Origin: Byssovorax sp.
Lineage (GTDB): Bacteria > Myxococcota_A > Polyangia > Polyangiales > Polyangiaceae
NCBI GenBank assembly: GCA_025362495.1
Contig: JANYGI010000056.1
Span: 36,868-100,867, forward strand
DNA length: 64,000 bases
Reading direction: 5' to 3'
Part shown: in pieces, positions 32,756 through 41,250 of the stretch
Numbering within the stretch: the stretch's first letter is position 1
Layout of the letters: each line of letters begins with the position of its first letter
Translations under genes and position numbers: made by a program
The notes under the pieces: generated by a model
Seen by the model: the letters and a program-made list of their open reading frames with translations, nothing else
Told to the model about the DNA's origin: nothing
Database searches by the model: none

Positions 32756-33030
32756 GCGTTCACGAGCTCCTGCGCCGCGACCACGGTCCTCGCGCGGAAG
32801 CGCGCCGCCGCCTCGGCCGCGTCGGGTCCCTGGACGATCACCAGCAGCGCGGCCGCGCGCGGATCGTTGATCACGTGCACGAGGGCCTGGCGATCCGGCG
32901 TGCGGTAGATGGTCTGCGCCGGGTGAGCGTCGCCCGCGGGCAGGATGTTCATCATCACGAGCCCGAGGCCGAAGGCGACGTCGTCGAGATCGTCCACCGT
33001 GACGCTCGGGGCGAGGACCAGGCGAATCAT
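32752..33030 (-). CDS. Small protein of unknown function in the lipoprotein operon
   Basis: 92 residues, soluble, with no signal peptide. The predicted order is beta-alpha-beta (MIRLVLAPSVTVDDL, ALVHVINDPRAAALLVIVQG) with a C-terminal helix AAEAAARFRARTVVAAQELV, like a small alpha/beta adaptor domain. It overlaps the Cys-cluster gene by four bases (ATGA) and follows the LRR lipoprotein gene by 13 bp, so it is translated with them. It could be the substrate or partner of the Cys-cluster protein, but that is inference from context only. Confidence 0.7.
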   Translation of the reverse strand: MIRLVLAPSVTVDDLDDVAFGLGLVMMNILPAGDAHPAQTIYRTPDRQALVHVINDPRAAALLVIVQGPDAAEAAARFRARTVVAAQELVNA

Positions 33031-33043
33031 GCGCAGATCCCGC

Positions 33044-33841
33044 TCAATTCTGGTGGATCTTGAGCCCCGGGATCCCTTGCACCGGGGTGATGTCCTGGAC
33101 CAGGCTGCCCTCGATGTAGAGGTCCTTGAGCTTGCGCAGCCCCTTGAGCGGCGAGAGATCGCGCACCCGCGTCCGCTTCATCAGGAGCTTCTCGAGGTTG
33201 ACCATCTTGGCGAGCGGCCCGAGATCCGAGACCTCGGTGTCGTCGATCTGGAGCTCGGTCAGGTTGACCATGCCCGCGAGCGGCCCGAGATCCGAGACCG
33301 GCGTCCGCCCGAGATCGAGGCGATCCATCTTGGTGAGCCCGGCGATCGGCCCGAGATCGCGCACGCTGGTGACCGAGATCCGCAGCGTCTCGAGCGAGGT
33401 CAGCGTCTTGATGGGCGAGAGATCGTCGACCTTGCCCGGCGCGAGGTAGAGCGATTTGGCGCTGGTGAAGAGCGGGAACAGGCAGGGATCGAGCTCGTCG
33501 TCCTTCTTGAGCTGCGAGAAGTCGATCGAGTGGATCTTGGCGAGATCGGCGCGGGTGATCTGGCCCGTGGGCTTCGGGATCTTGAGGCGGAGCGGCGCCT
33601 CCATGTCGGGATCGGGGAGGGTGATCACGCTCTCTTTGCCGCAGACGACGGGCTTCTTCGGCGCGGGCGGCGGCGTCGGCAGAGCGGCGCTCGTCGCGAC
33701 CGGCGGCGGGGCCTGGACGGTGGCCACGGCCGTCGCCGAGGGCACAGCCGGCTTGGCCGGCGGATCGTCGCAGCCGAGGCCGGGCGCGGCAGCGGCGAGG
33801 AACAGCGCGAAGGCAGCGGACCGGAGGCTCGGAGCGGTCAT
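33044..33841 (-). CDS. LRR lipoprotein (internalin-like repeats)
   Basis: 265 residues. Signal sequence with lipobox GLGC (Cys24), a Pro/Ala/Thr linker, then about seven leucine-rich repeats of the short 22-residue type with consensus LxLxxTxVxDLxPLxxLxxL (LGRTPVSDLGPLAGMVNL, IDDTEVSDLGPLAKMVNL). This is the internalin-like pattern used for protein recognition at surfaces. A Cys pair (VVCGKES and DPCLFP) may form a disulfide cap before the repeats. It is the first gene of the four-gene operon and lies divergent from msrP with about 70 bp between, where both promoters should be. Confidence 0.85.
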   Translation of the reverse strand: MTAPSLRSAAFALFLAAAAPGLGCDDPPAKPAVPSATAVATVQAPPPVATSAALPTPPPAPKKPVVCGKESVITLPDPDMEAPLRLKIPKPTGQITRADLAKIHSIDFSQLKKDDELDPCLFPLFTSAKSLYLAPGKVDDLSPIKTLTSLETLRISVTSVRDLGPIAGLTKMDRLDLGRTPVSDLGPLAGMVNLTELQIDDTEVSDLGPLAKMVNLEKLLMKRTRVRDLSPLKGLRKLKDLYIEGSLVQDITPVQGIPGLKIHQN

Positions 33842-33911
33842 GCCCCTCCGTTAACATGCGCGCGAAGGGGCGCGATACCGGATCGCGGGCCGCGCGTAGA
33901 ATCGGGTTACC

Positions 33912-34925
33912 ATGGCCCGAATGCCCCCCGAGCCGCCCGGCGGCGAGATCACGCCCGAGGCGCTGCACCAGCGTCGCCGCGAGTTCCTGAAGAATACGGC
34001 CCTCTTCGCCGGGACGGCCGCGGCGATGGGAGCGGGCCTGGTCCGCCTCATCGGCGGCGGTCGAAGCGCGGCGGTCGCGGTCGCGCCCGAGCCCCTCGGC
34101 AGCGGCGCCCCGCCCCTGCCGGCAGCCTCGGCAGGAGGCGCGATCCTCAGGCCGAGTCGCTTCGACACCGACGAGCCGAAGACCTCGTTCGAGGACGTCA
34201 CTCACTACAACAACTACTACGAGCTCGGCCTGAGCAAATCGGATCCTGCCGAGTCCGGCGCGCTCATCCGCCCTCGCCCCTGGGCGATCAAGGTGAGCGG
34301 CGAGGTGAAGAAGCCGATGCTCCTCGATCTCGACACGATCCTCGGGTGGTTCCCCCTGGAAGAGCGCGTCTATCGCATGCGCTGCGTCGAGGCCTGGTCG
34401 ATGGTGATCCCCTGGCTGGGCTTCCCGCTCGGCGATCTGATCAAGCGACTCGAGCCGACTTCCCGGGCGAAATACGTGACCTTCACGACGCTGAACGATC
34501 CCGGTCAGCTCCCGGGGCAGCGGCGCAAGGTGCTGGACTGGCCCTATGTCGAGGGCCTGCGCATCGACGAGGCGACTCACCCGCTGGCGATGCTGGCCGT
34601 GGGCCTCTACGGCAAATCGCTCCTCGGGCAGAACGGCGCGCCGATCCGGCTGGTCGTCCCCTGGAAATATGGCTTCAAGGGCATCAAATCGATCGTGGAG
34701 ATCCGCTTGACGGAGGAGCAGCCGAAGGCCACCTGGAACGAGTCGGCGCCGACCGAATACGGCTTCTTCGCCAACGTGAACCCGAAGGTCGATCACCCGC
34801 GCTGGAGCCAGGCTTCGGAGCGGCGGATAGGCGAGCTCCGCCGTCGCCCGACGCTGCCCTTCAACGGCTACGCGGCCGAGGTGGCGAGCCTCTACGCTGG
34901 GATGGACCTCGAGGATCACTTCTGA
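33912..34925 (+). CDS. msrP: Methionine sulfoxide reductase, molybdenum subunit MsrP
   Basis: 337 residues. It repairs oxidised methionines in envelope proteins using a molybdopterin cofactor. Evidence: the twin-arginine signal QRRREFLKN (residues 20-28) and the family core [30 protein letters not shown] contains the Mo-ligand Cys158, and [16 protein letters not shown] closes the fold. These are hallmarks of YedY/MsrP, exported folded through Tat. Its stop overlaps the start of msrQ by one base (TGATG), as in other bacteria where the pair acts together. Confidence 0.93.
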   Translation: MARMPPEPPGGEITPEALHQRRREFLKNTALFAGTAAAMGAGLVRLIGGGRSAAVAVAPEPLGSGAPPLPAASAGGAILRPSRFDTDEPKTSFEDVTHYNNYYELGLSKSDPAESGALIRPRPWAIKVSGEVKKPMLLDLDTILGWFPLEERVYRMRCVEAWSMVIPWLGFPLGDLIKRLEPTSRAKYVTFTTLNDPGQLPGQRRKVLDWPYVEGLRIDEATHPLAMLAVGLYGKSLLGQNGAPIRLVVPWKYGFKGIKSIVEIRLTEEQPKATWNESAPTEYGFFANVNPKVDHPRWSQASERRIGELRRRPTLPFNGYAAEVASLYAGMDLEDHF

Positions 34926-35575
34926 TGAAGCCTTCTTCCTCGAACGCGGCGACTCCCCTGCTCTTCCCCAAGGGCCCTCTACCGTGGCTCAAGCCCGCGG
35001 TGTTCGTGGGCTCGCTCGTCCCTCTCGTCAGCCTCGCCGTCGGCGTCGCGCGCGGTACGCTGGGCGCAAACGTGGTGGCCGAAGGGCTGAATCGACTCGG
35101 CCTGTTGGCCTTGATCTTCCTGGTCGCGTCGCTCGCGTGCACCCCGCTCCAGACGCTGACGGCCCGGGCCTGGCCGATCAAGATCCGCAAGATGCTCGGG
35201 CTGTACGCGTTCTTCTACGCGGCGCTCCACCTCTCGACATACGCCATCTTCGATCAGAGCCTCGATTTGAAGGCGATTTTCGCCGACATCGTCAAGCGGC
35301 CCTTCATCCTCGTGGGGTTCACGGCCTTCGTGCTCCTCGTCCCGCTGGCGATCACCTCGACGGCGAAGATGCTCAAGCGCATTGGCTTCGCCTGGTGGAA
35401 GCGCCTTCATCGCCTCGCCTACGTGGCCGGCGCGCTCGGCGTGATCCACTTCTTCCTGCGCGTGAAGAAGGACACCACCGAGCCACTGATCTACGCGGGG
35501 ATCCTCGGGATCTTGTTCGCGATCCGGATCGCGGCGTGGGTGGTGAAGAGGCGGAAGAGCGCGCGCCCGGCCTGA
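34925..35575 (+). CDS. msrQ: MsrQ, haem membrane subunit of the MsrPQ system
   Basis: 216 residues and about 6 membrane segments. The protein delivers electrons from the quinone pool to MsrP. Family landmarks: YAFFYAALHLSTYAIFDQ and WKRLHRLAYVAGALGVIHF, whose His residues bind haem b. The start ATG overlaps the msrP stop. It ends with a short basic tail. The downstream gene is convergent, 28 bp away. Confidence 0.92.
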   Translation: MKPSSSNAATPLLFPKGPLPWLKPAVFVGSLVPLVSLAVGVARGTLGANVVAEGLNRLGLLALIFLVASLACTPLQTLTARAWPIKIRKMLGLYAFFYAALHLSTYAIFDQSLDLKAIFADIVKRPFILVGFTAFVLLVPLAITSTAKMLKRIGFAWWKRLHRLAYVAGALGVIHFFLRVKKDTTEPLIYAGILGILFAIRIAAWVVKRRKSARPA

Positions 35576-35602
35576 GCGCGCGCGTTCACGAACAGGCGCT
35601 GT

Positions 35603-37108
35603 TCAGCGGGGCATTCGCGCCATCAGCTCGCCGCGCAGGCGCTTGAGCTCGGCGCGCATCGGGATGATGAAGTCGGCGCTGATGGTGCGCTTTTGCCCCT
35701 TCATCGCGCTGACGGTGTGCCACTTGCTCAGGGCGAGCCGGGCGCCGGCGCGGATGAAATCGCGCCCCGGCCCGCCGCGCCACGAGAAGGTGCATTTGAG
35801 CCGCCCCACCGGAGAGCAGATGAGGTCGACCTCGTCCTGGCTCAGATACCCGAGCAGCACCTCATCCCGCAGGTACGTACGGATCGTGCGGCCCTTGCGG
35901 ACGACGAGCGCGACGATGATCCCGAAGAAGCCGAAGACGAAGAGGAACCAGAGCGGGAGCAGGTAGAAGAACGCCTCGCCGATCACCGTCGGTACGAAGT
36001 TCCAGGTGGCGTGGAGCATGACGCCGACCATGTAGCCACCGAGCGGCGCCAGCCAGCGCACCCAGGTCTTGCTCGACTCGCGCGCGAGCCCGAACCCGAT
36101 ACCCGTCATCGAGGTGTAGAGTGGATGCCCCCACGGCGCGAGGATCCCGCGCACGAAGAACGTGCCCGCGAGGGCGTTGTGCACGTCGGAGCGGGCGTAA
36201 TAGCTGATGTTCTCGACGGCCGCGAAGCCGATGGCGCAGAACGTCGCGTAGATGATGCCGTCGACGATCCCGTCGAACTCTTTCCGCAAAAAATAGAACG
36301 CCCCGGCCACGGCGAGGCCCTTGAAGAACTCTTCGCAGAGCGGAGCGCAGATGACGGGCGTGATGAACTCGCCCGCGGCCTTGCCGAAGGTGTCGGCCAC
36401 GCCGATGTGAACGAGGGTATTGATCATCCCGGCAAAGCCGGTGGCGACGACCGCGCCCCAGAGGAACGCCATCGTCAGCGACCACCACGGCTCGGGATCG
36501 AACCGATCGATGATCGCCGGGACGAAGAGGTAAAACCCGAGCGGCAGCGTGGCGCAGAGGATCCCGGTGAGCACCGAGTCGAACATCCGCCCCGGGTTCT
36601 TCGAGCCGAAGATCTCCAGGATCTGGAAGACGATGTTGAGGACGATGCCAATCAGCATCATCGCGATCCAGAGCGCGAGCCCGACGCGGCGCCGCGTCTG
36701 GTGCGGATCGACGCCAATCAGGTCCGGCGAGGGGTGCGCCGAGTACTGGGGAGCGCCGTACCCGGGCGGCTGCCCGTGGGCCGGCGGCGCGCCATACCCT
36801 TGCTGCGGATACCCATGCTGCGGGTGGCCTTGCTGCGGATAGCCTTGTTGCGGCTGCCCTTGCTGCGGATAGCCTTGTTGCGGCTGCCCTTGCTGCGGAT
36901 AGCCTTGTTGCGGCTGCCCTTGCTGCGGATAGCCCTGCTGCGGATAGCCTTGTTGCGGCTGCCCCTGCTGCGGATAGCCCTGCTGCGGGTGGCCTTGCTG
37001 CGGGTGGCCTTGCTGCGGGTGGCCTTGCTGCGGCTGGCCCTGACCGTGACCGGGGGGTTGCGGCGGGTAGCCGCGGCCGCCGGGGGGCCCGTAGGGGTTG
37101 TTGCTCAT
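35603..37108 (-). CDS. PrsW-like intramembrane protease with Gln/Pro/Gly repeat tail
   Basis: 501 residues from ATG 37108. Residues about 1-120 are repeats of [10 protein letters not shown] and QQGHP type, encoded by a DNA repeat (about 36790-37050). Membrane segments follow from about 140 to 420. The protease motif CEEFFKG (EExxK) and [11 protein letters not shown] match PrsW/CAAX-type intramembrane metalloproteases, which release anti-sigma factors or process lipoproteins. The C-terminal 120 residues are soluble with a charged [11 protein letters not shown] patch. The repeat tail is typical of unstructured tails in GYF/SH3-type interactions. The substrate is unknown, and no sigma/anti-sigma gene is adjacent. 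Confidence 0.83.
   Translation of the reverse strand: MSNNPYGPPGGRGYPPQPPGHGQGQPQQGHPQQGHPQQGHPQQGYPQQGQPQQGYPQQGYPQQGQPQQGYPQQGQPQQGYPQQGQPQQGYPQQGHPQHGYPQQGYGAPPAHGQPPGYGAPQYSAHPSPDLIGVDPHQTRRRVGLALWIAMMLIGIVLNIVFQILEIFGSKNPGRMFDSVLTGILCATLPLGFYLFVPAIIDRFDPEPWWSLTMAFLWGAVVATGFAGMINTLVHIGVADTFGKAAGEFITPVICAPLCEEFFKGLAVAGAFYFLRKEFDGIVDGIIYATFCAIGFAAVENISYYARSDVHNALAGTFFVRGILAPWGHPLYTSMTGIGFGLARESSKTWVRWLAPLGGYMVGVMLHATWNFVPTVIGEAFFYLLPLWFLFVFGFFGIIVALVVRKGRTIRTYLRDEVLLGYLSQDEVDLICSPVGRLKCTFSWRGGPGRDFIRAGARLALSKWHTVSAMKGQKRTISADFIIPMRAELKRLRGELMARMPR
36789..37050 (-). repeat. Coding tandem repeat ([10 protein letters not shown] units) in the protease gene
   Basis: About 260 bp of near-identical 15- and 30-nt units, each encoding (H/Y/Q)PQQG. 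The repeat stays in frame throughout, consistent with selection for the tail and with frequent length change by slippage. Confidence 0.8.
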
Positions 37109-37275
37109 CGGCCGAACCCCTCCGCCGCGAGCGCGATGCATGCGTCGGGGCGGGACGAGGTGGACCTGGGAGCGTCGTCGCGATGTTCGCCGAGCAGGCG
37201 AAGCACGACGACGGTCCCCGCACGGGCGCCGGAAGTAGCCATACCACCCTGCATATCAGGGGGCGCGGCGAAGAA

Positions 37276-37962
37276 CTACGGCTTGATGACTTTGGTGCCG
37301 GGGGGCGCGGTGAACTCGAACTCGTGGGGGGCCGAGGCCTGGTTCACGACGGGAGCGTCGAAGTCGAAGCGGTTGCGGTTGCCCTGGGCGTCGAGGATGA
37401 GCGCGCGGCGAACCTGGTTCGTGCGGGCGTCGATGTAGAGCAGCAGCTTCTGGTAGGCCGGCGTCGCCTCTTTCGGCGTGCCTTCGATCACGTAGCCGCC
37501 CTCGAACTTCATCTGCGCCGGGTCGAGCAGGCGGAGCGAGAAATCTTTCGTGAGCTTGCCTTGGCCCATCAGGAACGAGAGAGCGGCGGGGTACTGCGAG
37601 CCCTTCACCGGGGTCTCGAACATCTGCTCGTTCTCTTTTTCGTAGACCCGGATCGTCGTCCCGTCGGACACGACGCGGTTACCGTTGGGGGCGTCGTAGA
37701 CGAAGCTCATTTTTCCGGGCTTCTCGAACGTCACCTTGCCGGTGGAGACCTTCTTCACGTTCTGCACCTTGATGGTGTAGGTCTGCGTGAAGGTGGCTTT
37801 GAAGGTCTTCGTCGCGTCGTAGAACTGCTGGACGCGGGCGCCGATCTCGTCGGCCGTGGGGCCCGCGGCCTCGCTCGTGCTCGGCACGACGGCGGCGATG
37901 GTGAGGAAGGCAGCCGGGGCCGCCAGGGCGAGGAGGAGGGAGGCGAGTCGCTTTCGCATCAT
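37276..37962 (-). CDS. lolA: LolA-like outer-membrane lipoprotein carrier
   Basis: 228 residues with a signal peptide (MMRKRLASLLLALAAPAAF to about SEAAG). The mature protein has the LolA fold: ATFTQTYTIKVQN, GKMSFVYDAPNGNRVVSDG and IDARTNQVRRALILDAQGN. LolA ferries lipoproteins from the inner to the outer membrane through the periplasm. The size fits the family. The gene is divergent from the SDR at 38098, with 135 bp between. A role in moving this window's many lipoproteins is plausible, but no LolCDE genes are adjacent. Confidence 0.88.
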   Translation of the reverse strand: MMRKRLASLLLALAAPAAFLTIAAVVPSTSEAAGPTADEIGARVQQFYDATKTFKATFTQTYTIKVQNVKKVSTGKVTFEKPGKMSFVYDAPNGNRVVSDGTTIRVYEKENEQMFETPVKGSQYPAALSFLMGQGKLTKDFSLRLLDPAQMKFEGGYVIEGTPKEATPAYQKLLLYIDARTNQVRRALILDAQGNRNRFDFDAPVVNQASAPHEFEFTAPPGTKVIKP

Positions 37963-38097
37963 ACGTTCTCACTGAGACGCGCGAGGCGTCCGGTCGATGC
38001 ACCGCCTATAGCACGACGCGCCGAACGGGGGCGATTGCGCCCGGGCCCGCCGGTGCGCTAGCGTCGTGGATTCGATGCTTCGTTCGCCGGGACCGGT

Positions 38098-38973
38098 GTG
38101 AGCCTTCGCGCTGGAAATGAAGGGGAATCGGGGGAGATCGGCAGGGCACCGGGGGGCGCGTCCCCGGGCTGGGCCGTGGTCCTCGGCGCGTCCGAAGGGA
38201 CGGGCGCCGCGATCGTGCGCTCTGTCGCGAGGGACCCGGGGCTCGACATCTTCGGGGCGCACCGGGGCAACCACCCCGAGGCGGCGGCGCTGCTCGAGCG
38301 CGACGTGGCCCGGGCCGGTCGCCGGGTGGTGCTCCGCGGCGGCGACGCGGGGACGGCCGAGGGCGCGCGGCTCGGCGTCGAGGCGCTGCTCGACGTGGCG
38401 GGCCCGGGGAGCGTGCGCCTCTTCGTTCACTCGCTCGCCAGCGCGTCGATGGGGCGGCTCGCGGCCGGGAGCGGCCCGCGCGTCGCGCCTCGTCAGGTCG
38501 AGAAGACCTTCGACGTGATGGCGCACTCGTTCCTGTACTGGACGCAGGCCCTCGTCGAGAAGGGCCTGCTCGCGCCGAGCGCGCGGTTGCTCGGGCTCAC
38601 CAACTCGCTCGACGACTCGCTGGTGGGTGGCCTCGGCCTGATCGCCGCGGCCAAGGGCGCGCTCGAGGCCTACGTGCGCACGCTTGCGCTGGAGCTCGGG
38701 CCGCTCGGCCACCGCGTGAATCTGCTCAAATTTCCCACCGTGATCACGCCCGCGGTGCGCAAGGTGTACGGCGAAGCGGCCCTCGATCGCATCGTGGCGA
38801 CGCACCTGAAGATGATCCCCGCGGGGCGGATGTGCACGGTCGAGGAGGTGGCGCGGTTCGTCACGGTCCTCGCGGGTGACGCGGGCGAGTGGTTCAACGG
38901 GGCGACGATCGACTACTCGGGTGGGCTCACGCTCGGCCTCGCGGATCTGCTGCTGGATCCGGGTCGATCGTGA
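38098..38973 (+). CDS. SDR enoyl-reductase-like protein lacking the usual catalytic Tyr
   Basis: 291 residues from GTG 38098. The cofactor loop WAVVLGASEGTGAAIVRSV and the late segment VTVLAGDAGEWFNGATIDYSGG place it among FabI/FabL-like SDRs, which reduce enoyl or ketoacyl chains. In place of the YxxxK active site it reads LIAAAKGALEAYVRTLA. The Lys is kept, but the Tyr position (four before Lys) is Ile, and the FabI-type position (seven before) is Leu. It may be a non-catalytic partner or use another acid. First gene of a four-gene run with successive stop/start overlaps. It overlaps the acyltransferase by GTGA at 38970-38973. Confidence 0.8.
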   Translation: MSLRAGNEGESGEIGRAPGGASPGWAVVLGASEGTGAAIVRSVARDPGLDIFGAHRGNHPEAAALLERDVARAGRRVVLRGGDAGTAEGARLGVEALLDVAGPGSVRLFVHSLASASMGRLAAGSGPRVAPRQVEKTFDVMAHSFLYWTQALVEKGLLAPSARLLGLTNSLDDSLVGGLGLIAAAKGALEAYVRTLALELGPLGHRVNLLKFPTVITPAVRKVYGEAALDRIVATHLKMIPAGRMCTVEEVARFVTVLAGDAGEWFNGATIDYSGGLTLGLADLLLDPGRS

Positions 38974-39719
38974 GCGCGGTCGCGCAGCAGAGCCTGCCGC
39001 TGCGGGCGTGGCTCGGGCTCTTCGGGGCGATGCGGGCCTATCATCGCTACGACGTCGTCGGGCTCGATCGGATCCTCGCGCTCGATCGGCCCGCGCTCCT
39101 CGTCGGGTATCACGGGCGGCCGATCGCCTACGATCTGTGCATGCTCGGCGTCACGCTGCACGAGCGCCTCGGGTACTTGCCGCACGGGATCGTCCACGGC
39201 GCCGTGGACGCGCAGCCGGTGATGAAGTGGGTCGCCGATGGGCTCGGGTTCGTCACCGGAGATGGCCCCGCGGTAGAGGCCGTCGTCGAGCGCGGCGAGC
39301 ACCTCTGCGTGCAGCCCGGCGGGACGCGCGAGGGGTGCCGCAGCTTCCGCCATCGCTACGAGGTCGACTGGGGCGATCGCACCGGCTACCTGACGATGGC
39401 GCTGCGCCACGGGCTGCCGATCGTGCCGATCGCGGCCACGGGGATCGACGACGGGTACGTCGGGCTCAACGACGGCTACGCGCTGGGCAAACGGCTCGGG
39501 GCGCCGGGGAAGCTGCCGCTGTGGCTCGGGATCGGGCTCTTCGGGCCGTTCCCGTTCTCGCCGCCGCTGCCCGTGAAGATCACCCAGCTCGTCGGCGCGC
39601 CTCTTCACCTCGAGGCGGATGGGTCGGTGGATCGCGGCGATCGGCGCGCGCTCTTGCGCCTGCACGCGAAGGTGAAGGGCGCCGTCCAGGCGCTGCTCGA
39701 CGCGGGGCGCGGCCGGTGA
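38970..39719 (+). CDS. Lysophospholipid-type acyltransferase
   Basis: 249 residues from GTG 38970, overlapping the SDR stop. It reads as a PlsC/DAGAT-type acyltransferase: YHRYDVVGLDRI and VGYHGRPIAYDL (position of the H(X)4D region, here HGRPIAYD), QPGGTREGCRSF (substrate loop) and GLPIVPIAATGIDDGY. It would transfer an acyl chain to a glycerol or lipid acceptor. The HX4D motif is imperfect (H-G-R-P-I-A-Y-D), closer to the DGAT2/MogAT-like variants. It is soluble or peripheral, with no strong membrane span. The next gene starts 29 bp later with a plausible AGGAGAG site. Confidence 0.8.
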   Translation: MSAVAQQSLPLRAWLGLFGAMRAYHRYDVVGLDRILALDRPALLVGYHGRPIAYDLCMLGVTLHERLGYLPHGIVHGAVDAQPVMKWVADGLGFVTGDGPAVEAVVERGEHLCVQPGGTREGCRSFRHRYEVDWGDRTGYLTMALRHGLPIVPIAATGIDDGYVGLNDGYALGKRLGAPGKLPLWLGIGLFGPFPFSPPLPVKITQLVGAPLHLEADGSVDRGDRRALLRLHAKVKGAVQALLDAGRGR

Positions 39720-39747
39720 CGCGATCCCTTCTTGCACAGGAGAGCTC

Positions 39748-41250
39748 ATGAAAGACGCGACGGAACGGTCGGGGTGCCCGGCGCTCGTGCTGCTGACGGA
39801 GGACGACGGGATCCGGGCGCCGCTCGGGCCGCTGACGACGCTGCTCGCGCGGACCATCGTCGACGATTTCGGCGACACGGTCGTCGTGGTCGAGCTCGAC
39901 GGCGCGAGCGCGGAGACGCTCGACGAGGCGCGCGTTTCGCTCGGCGCGCCTGCCGATCTCGACGGCGCGGTGGCCAGGGTGCGCGAGGCGCTGCCGGCGC
40001 TGGCGGGGCGGGGCGCGTACATTTTCCTCGACGCTTCCAGGCGATCCGGCGCGTTCCGGCGCGACCTCGCGCTGCTCCTCGGGGCGGTGGATCTCGGCGC
40101 GATCGCCCGGCGCTGCGTGCATCTGACGCGCACGAAGACGGCGCCGTCGCTCCCCGGATGGTCCCGGCTTCGCACCGATCTGCTCGCGCCCAGCGTCGAT
40201 TCACGGCGCGGCGAAGGGCTGCGGCGCTCGGCCGCAGCGACGCGCGATCTCGTCGTGAAAGAGATGGCGCGGCTCACCGGGACGACGCCGGAGGCGCGCG
40301 GCGAGAGCTACCCCGAGGCGCGGATCACCCCTGATTTTTGCAGGATTCGCCTCGATTTCGCCTCGCCCGCGCGGTCGTCGATGTCGCGCTGGGCGCGCGC
40401 GGTCACCGATCGACGGGTCGGCGTCGCGCTCGGCGGGAGCGGCTCGTGGGGGTACGCGCACGTGGCGCTGATCGAGGCGCTGGAGCGCGCGGGTGTGCCC
40501 ATCGACCTCGTCGGCAGCGCGAGCTCGGGCTCGCTGATGGGGGCGTACTACGTGGTGCTCGGCCGCGACGGGCTCGAGCTCGCGGTGCGTCGCGGGCCCG
40601 AGTTCCAGCGCATGGCGTGGACGTCGGTGATGACGGCAGCGGCGATCGAGCACCGGCTCGACGTCGATCTCGGACGCGTCGCCATCGAGGATCTGGAGAT
40701 CCTGTTCTTCCCTGTCGCGACCAACCTCACCAACGCGATGCCGGAGCTGATGACGCGTTCGACCGTGGGCTTCGGCGTGCGCGCCAGCGGATCGGCGCCG
40801 GGGTTCTTCGCGGCGACGGTCGCCGACGGGGCGCTCTACGTCGACGGGGCGGTGACGGACAACGTGCCGGCGCTGCTGCTGGAGCGCATGGGCGCGGCGC
40901 TGGTGATCGCGGCGAACGCGCTGCCTCCGCCGAACGGCGAGCGCGTGCCCATGCCGCGAACGCGCTCGCGGGCGCTCTACGACGAGGTGAGCTTGAGCCG
41001 GCGCGCGAAGGACCTCATCGCCTCGCTCTCGCTGATGTTCCACGACTCGGGCGACGTGCCGACCTCGGGGACGCGCGTGCTCTACGATCCGCCGGGCGAG
41101 CGGCTCGCGCTCTTCCGCACCTTCGAGTTCCACAAGGCCGAGGCGATCCTCGCGCACGTGCGGGGCGAGAAGGAGCTCGACGCCGCGGTGGACCGGAGCG
41201 TGGCAGCCTGGAACACGCTCCGGAGCCCGAGAAACGCAGGCGCTCCGTGA
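39748..41250 (+). CDS. Patatin-like phospholipase with long N-terminal domain
   Basis: 500 residues. Residues 1-210 are an N-terminal domain without a recognised family (VVVVELDGASAETLDE). The patatin core runs from about 224 to 400: GVALGGSGSWGYAHVALIEA is the oxyanion-hole strand, and VGSASSGSLMG (256-264) is the nucleophile elbow with Ser259. The catalytic Asp lies in YVDGAVTDN (Asp366). The elbow is S-A-S-S-G rather than G-x-S-x-G, so the first Gly is replaced. Patatins cleave acyl chains from phospholipids. The stop overlaps the KASIII start (GTGA), consistent with a joint lipid-remodelling role. Confidence 0.83.
   Translation: MKDATERSGCPALVLLTEDDGIRAPLGPLTTLLARTIVDDFGDTVVVVELDGASAETLDEARVSLGAPADLDGAVARVREALPALAGRGAYIFLDASRRSGAFRRDLALLLGAVDLGAIARRCVHLTRTKTAPSLPGWSRLRTDLLAPSVDSRRGEGLRRSAAATRDLVVKEMARLTGTTPEARGESYPEARITPDFCRIRLDFASPARSSMSRWARAVTDRRVGVALGGSGSWGYAHVALIEALERAGVPIDLVGSASSGSLMGAYYVVLGRDGLELAVRRGPEFQRMAWTSVMTAAAIEHRLDVDLGRVAIEDLEILFFPVATNLTNAMPELMTRSTVGFGVRASGSAPGFFAATVADGALYVDGAVTDNVPALLLERMGAALVIAANALPPPNGERVPMPRTRSRALYDEVSLSRRAKDLIASLSLMFHDSGDVPTSGTRVLYDPPGERLALFRTFEFHKAEAILAHVRGEKELDAAVDRSVAAWNTLRSPRNAGAP

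Noticed and set aside
36789..37050. QQGYP repeat as a CRISPR or regulatory array
   Set aside because: It is in frame inside an intact gene and encodes a regular peptide repeat.
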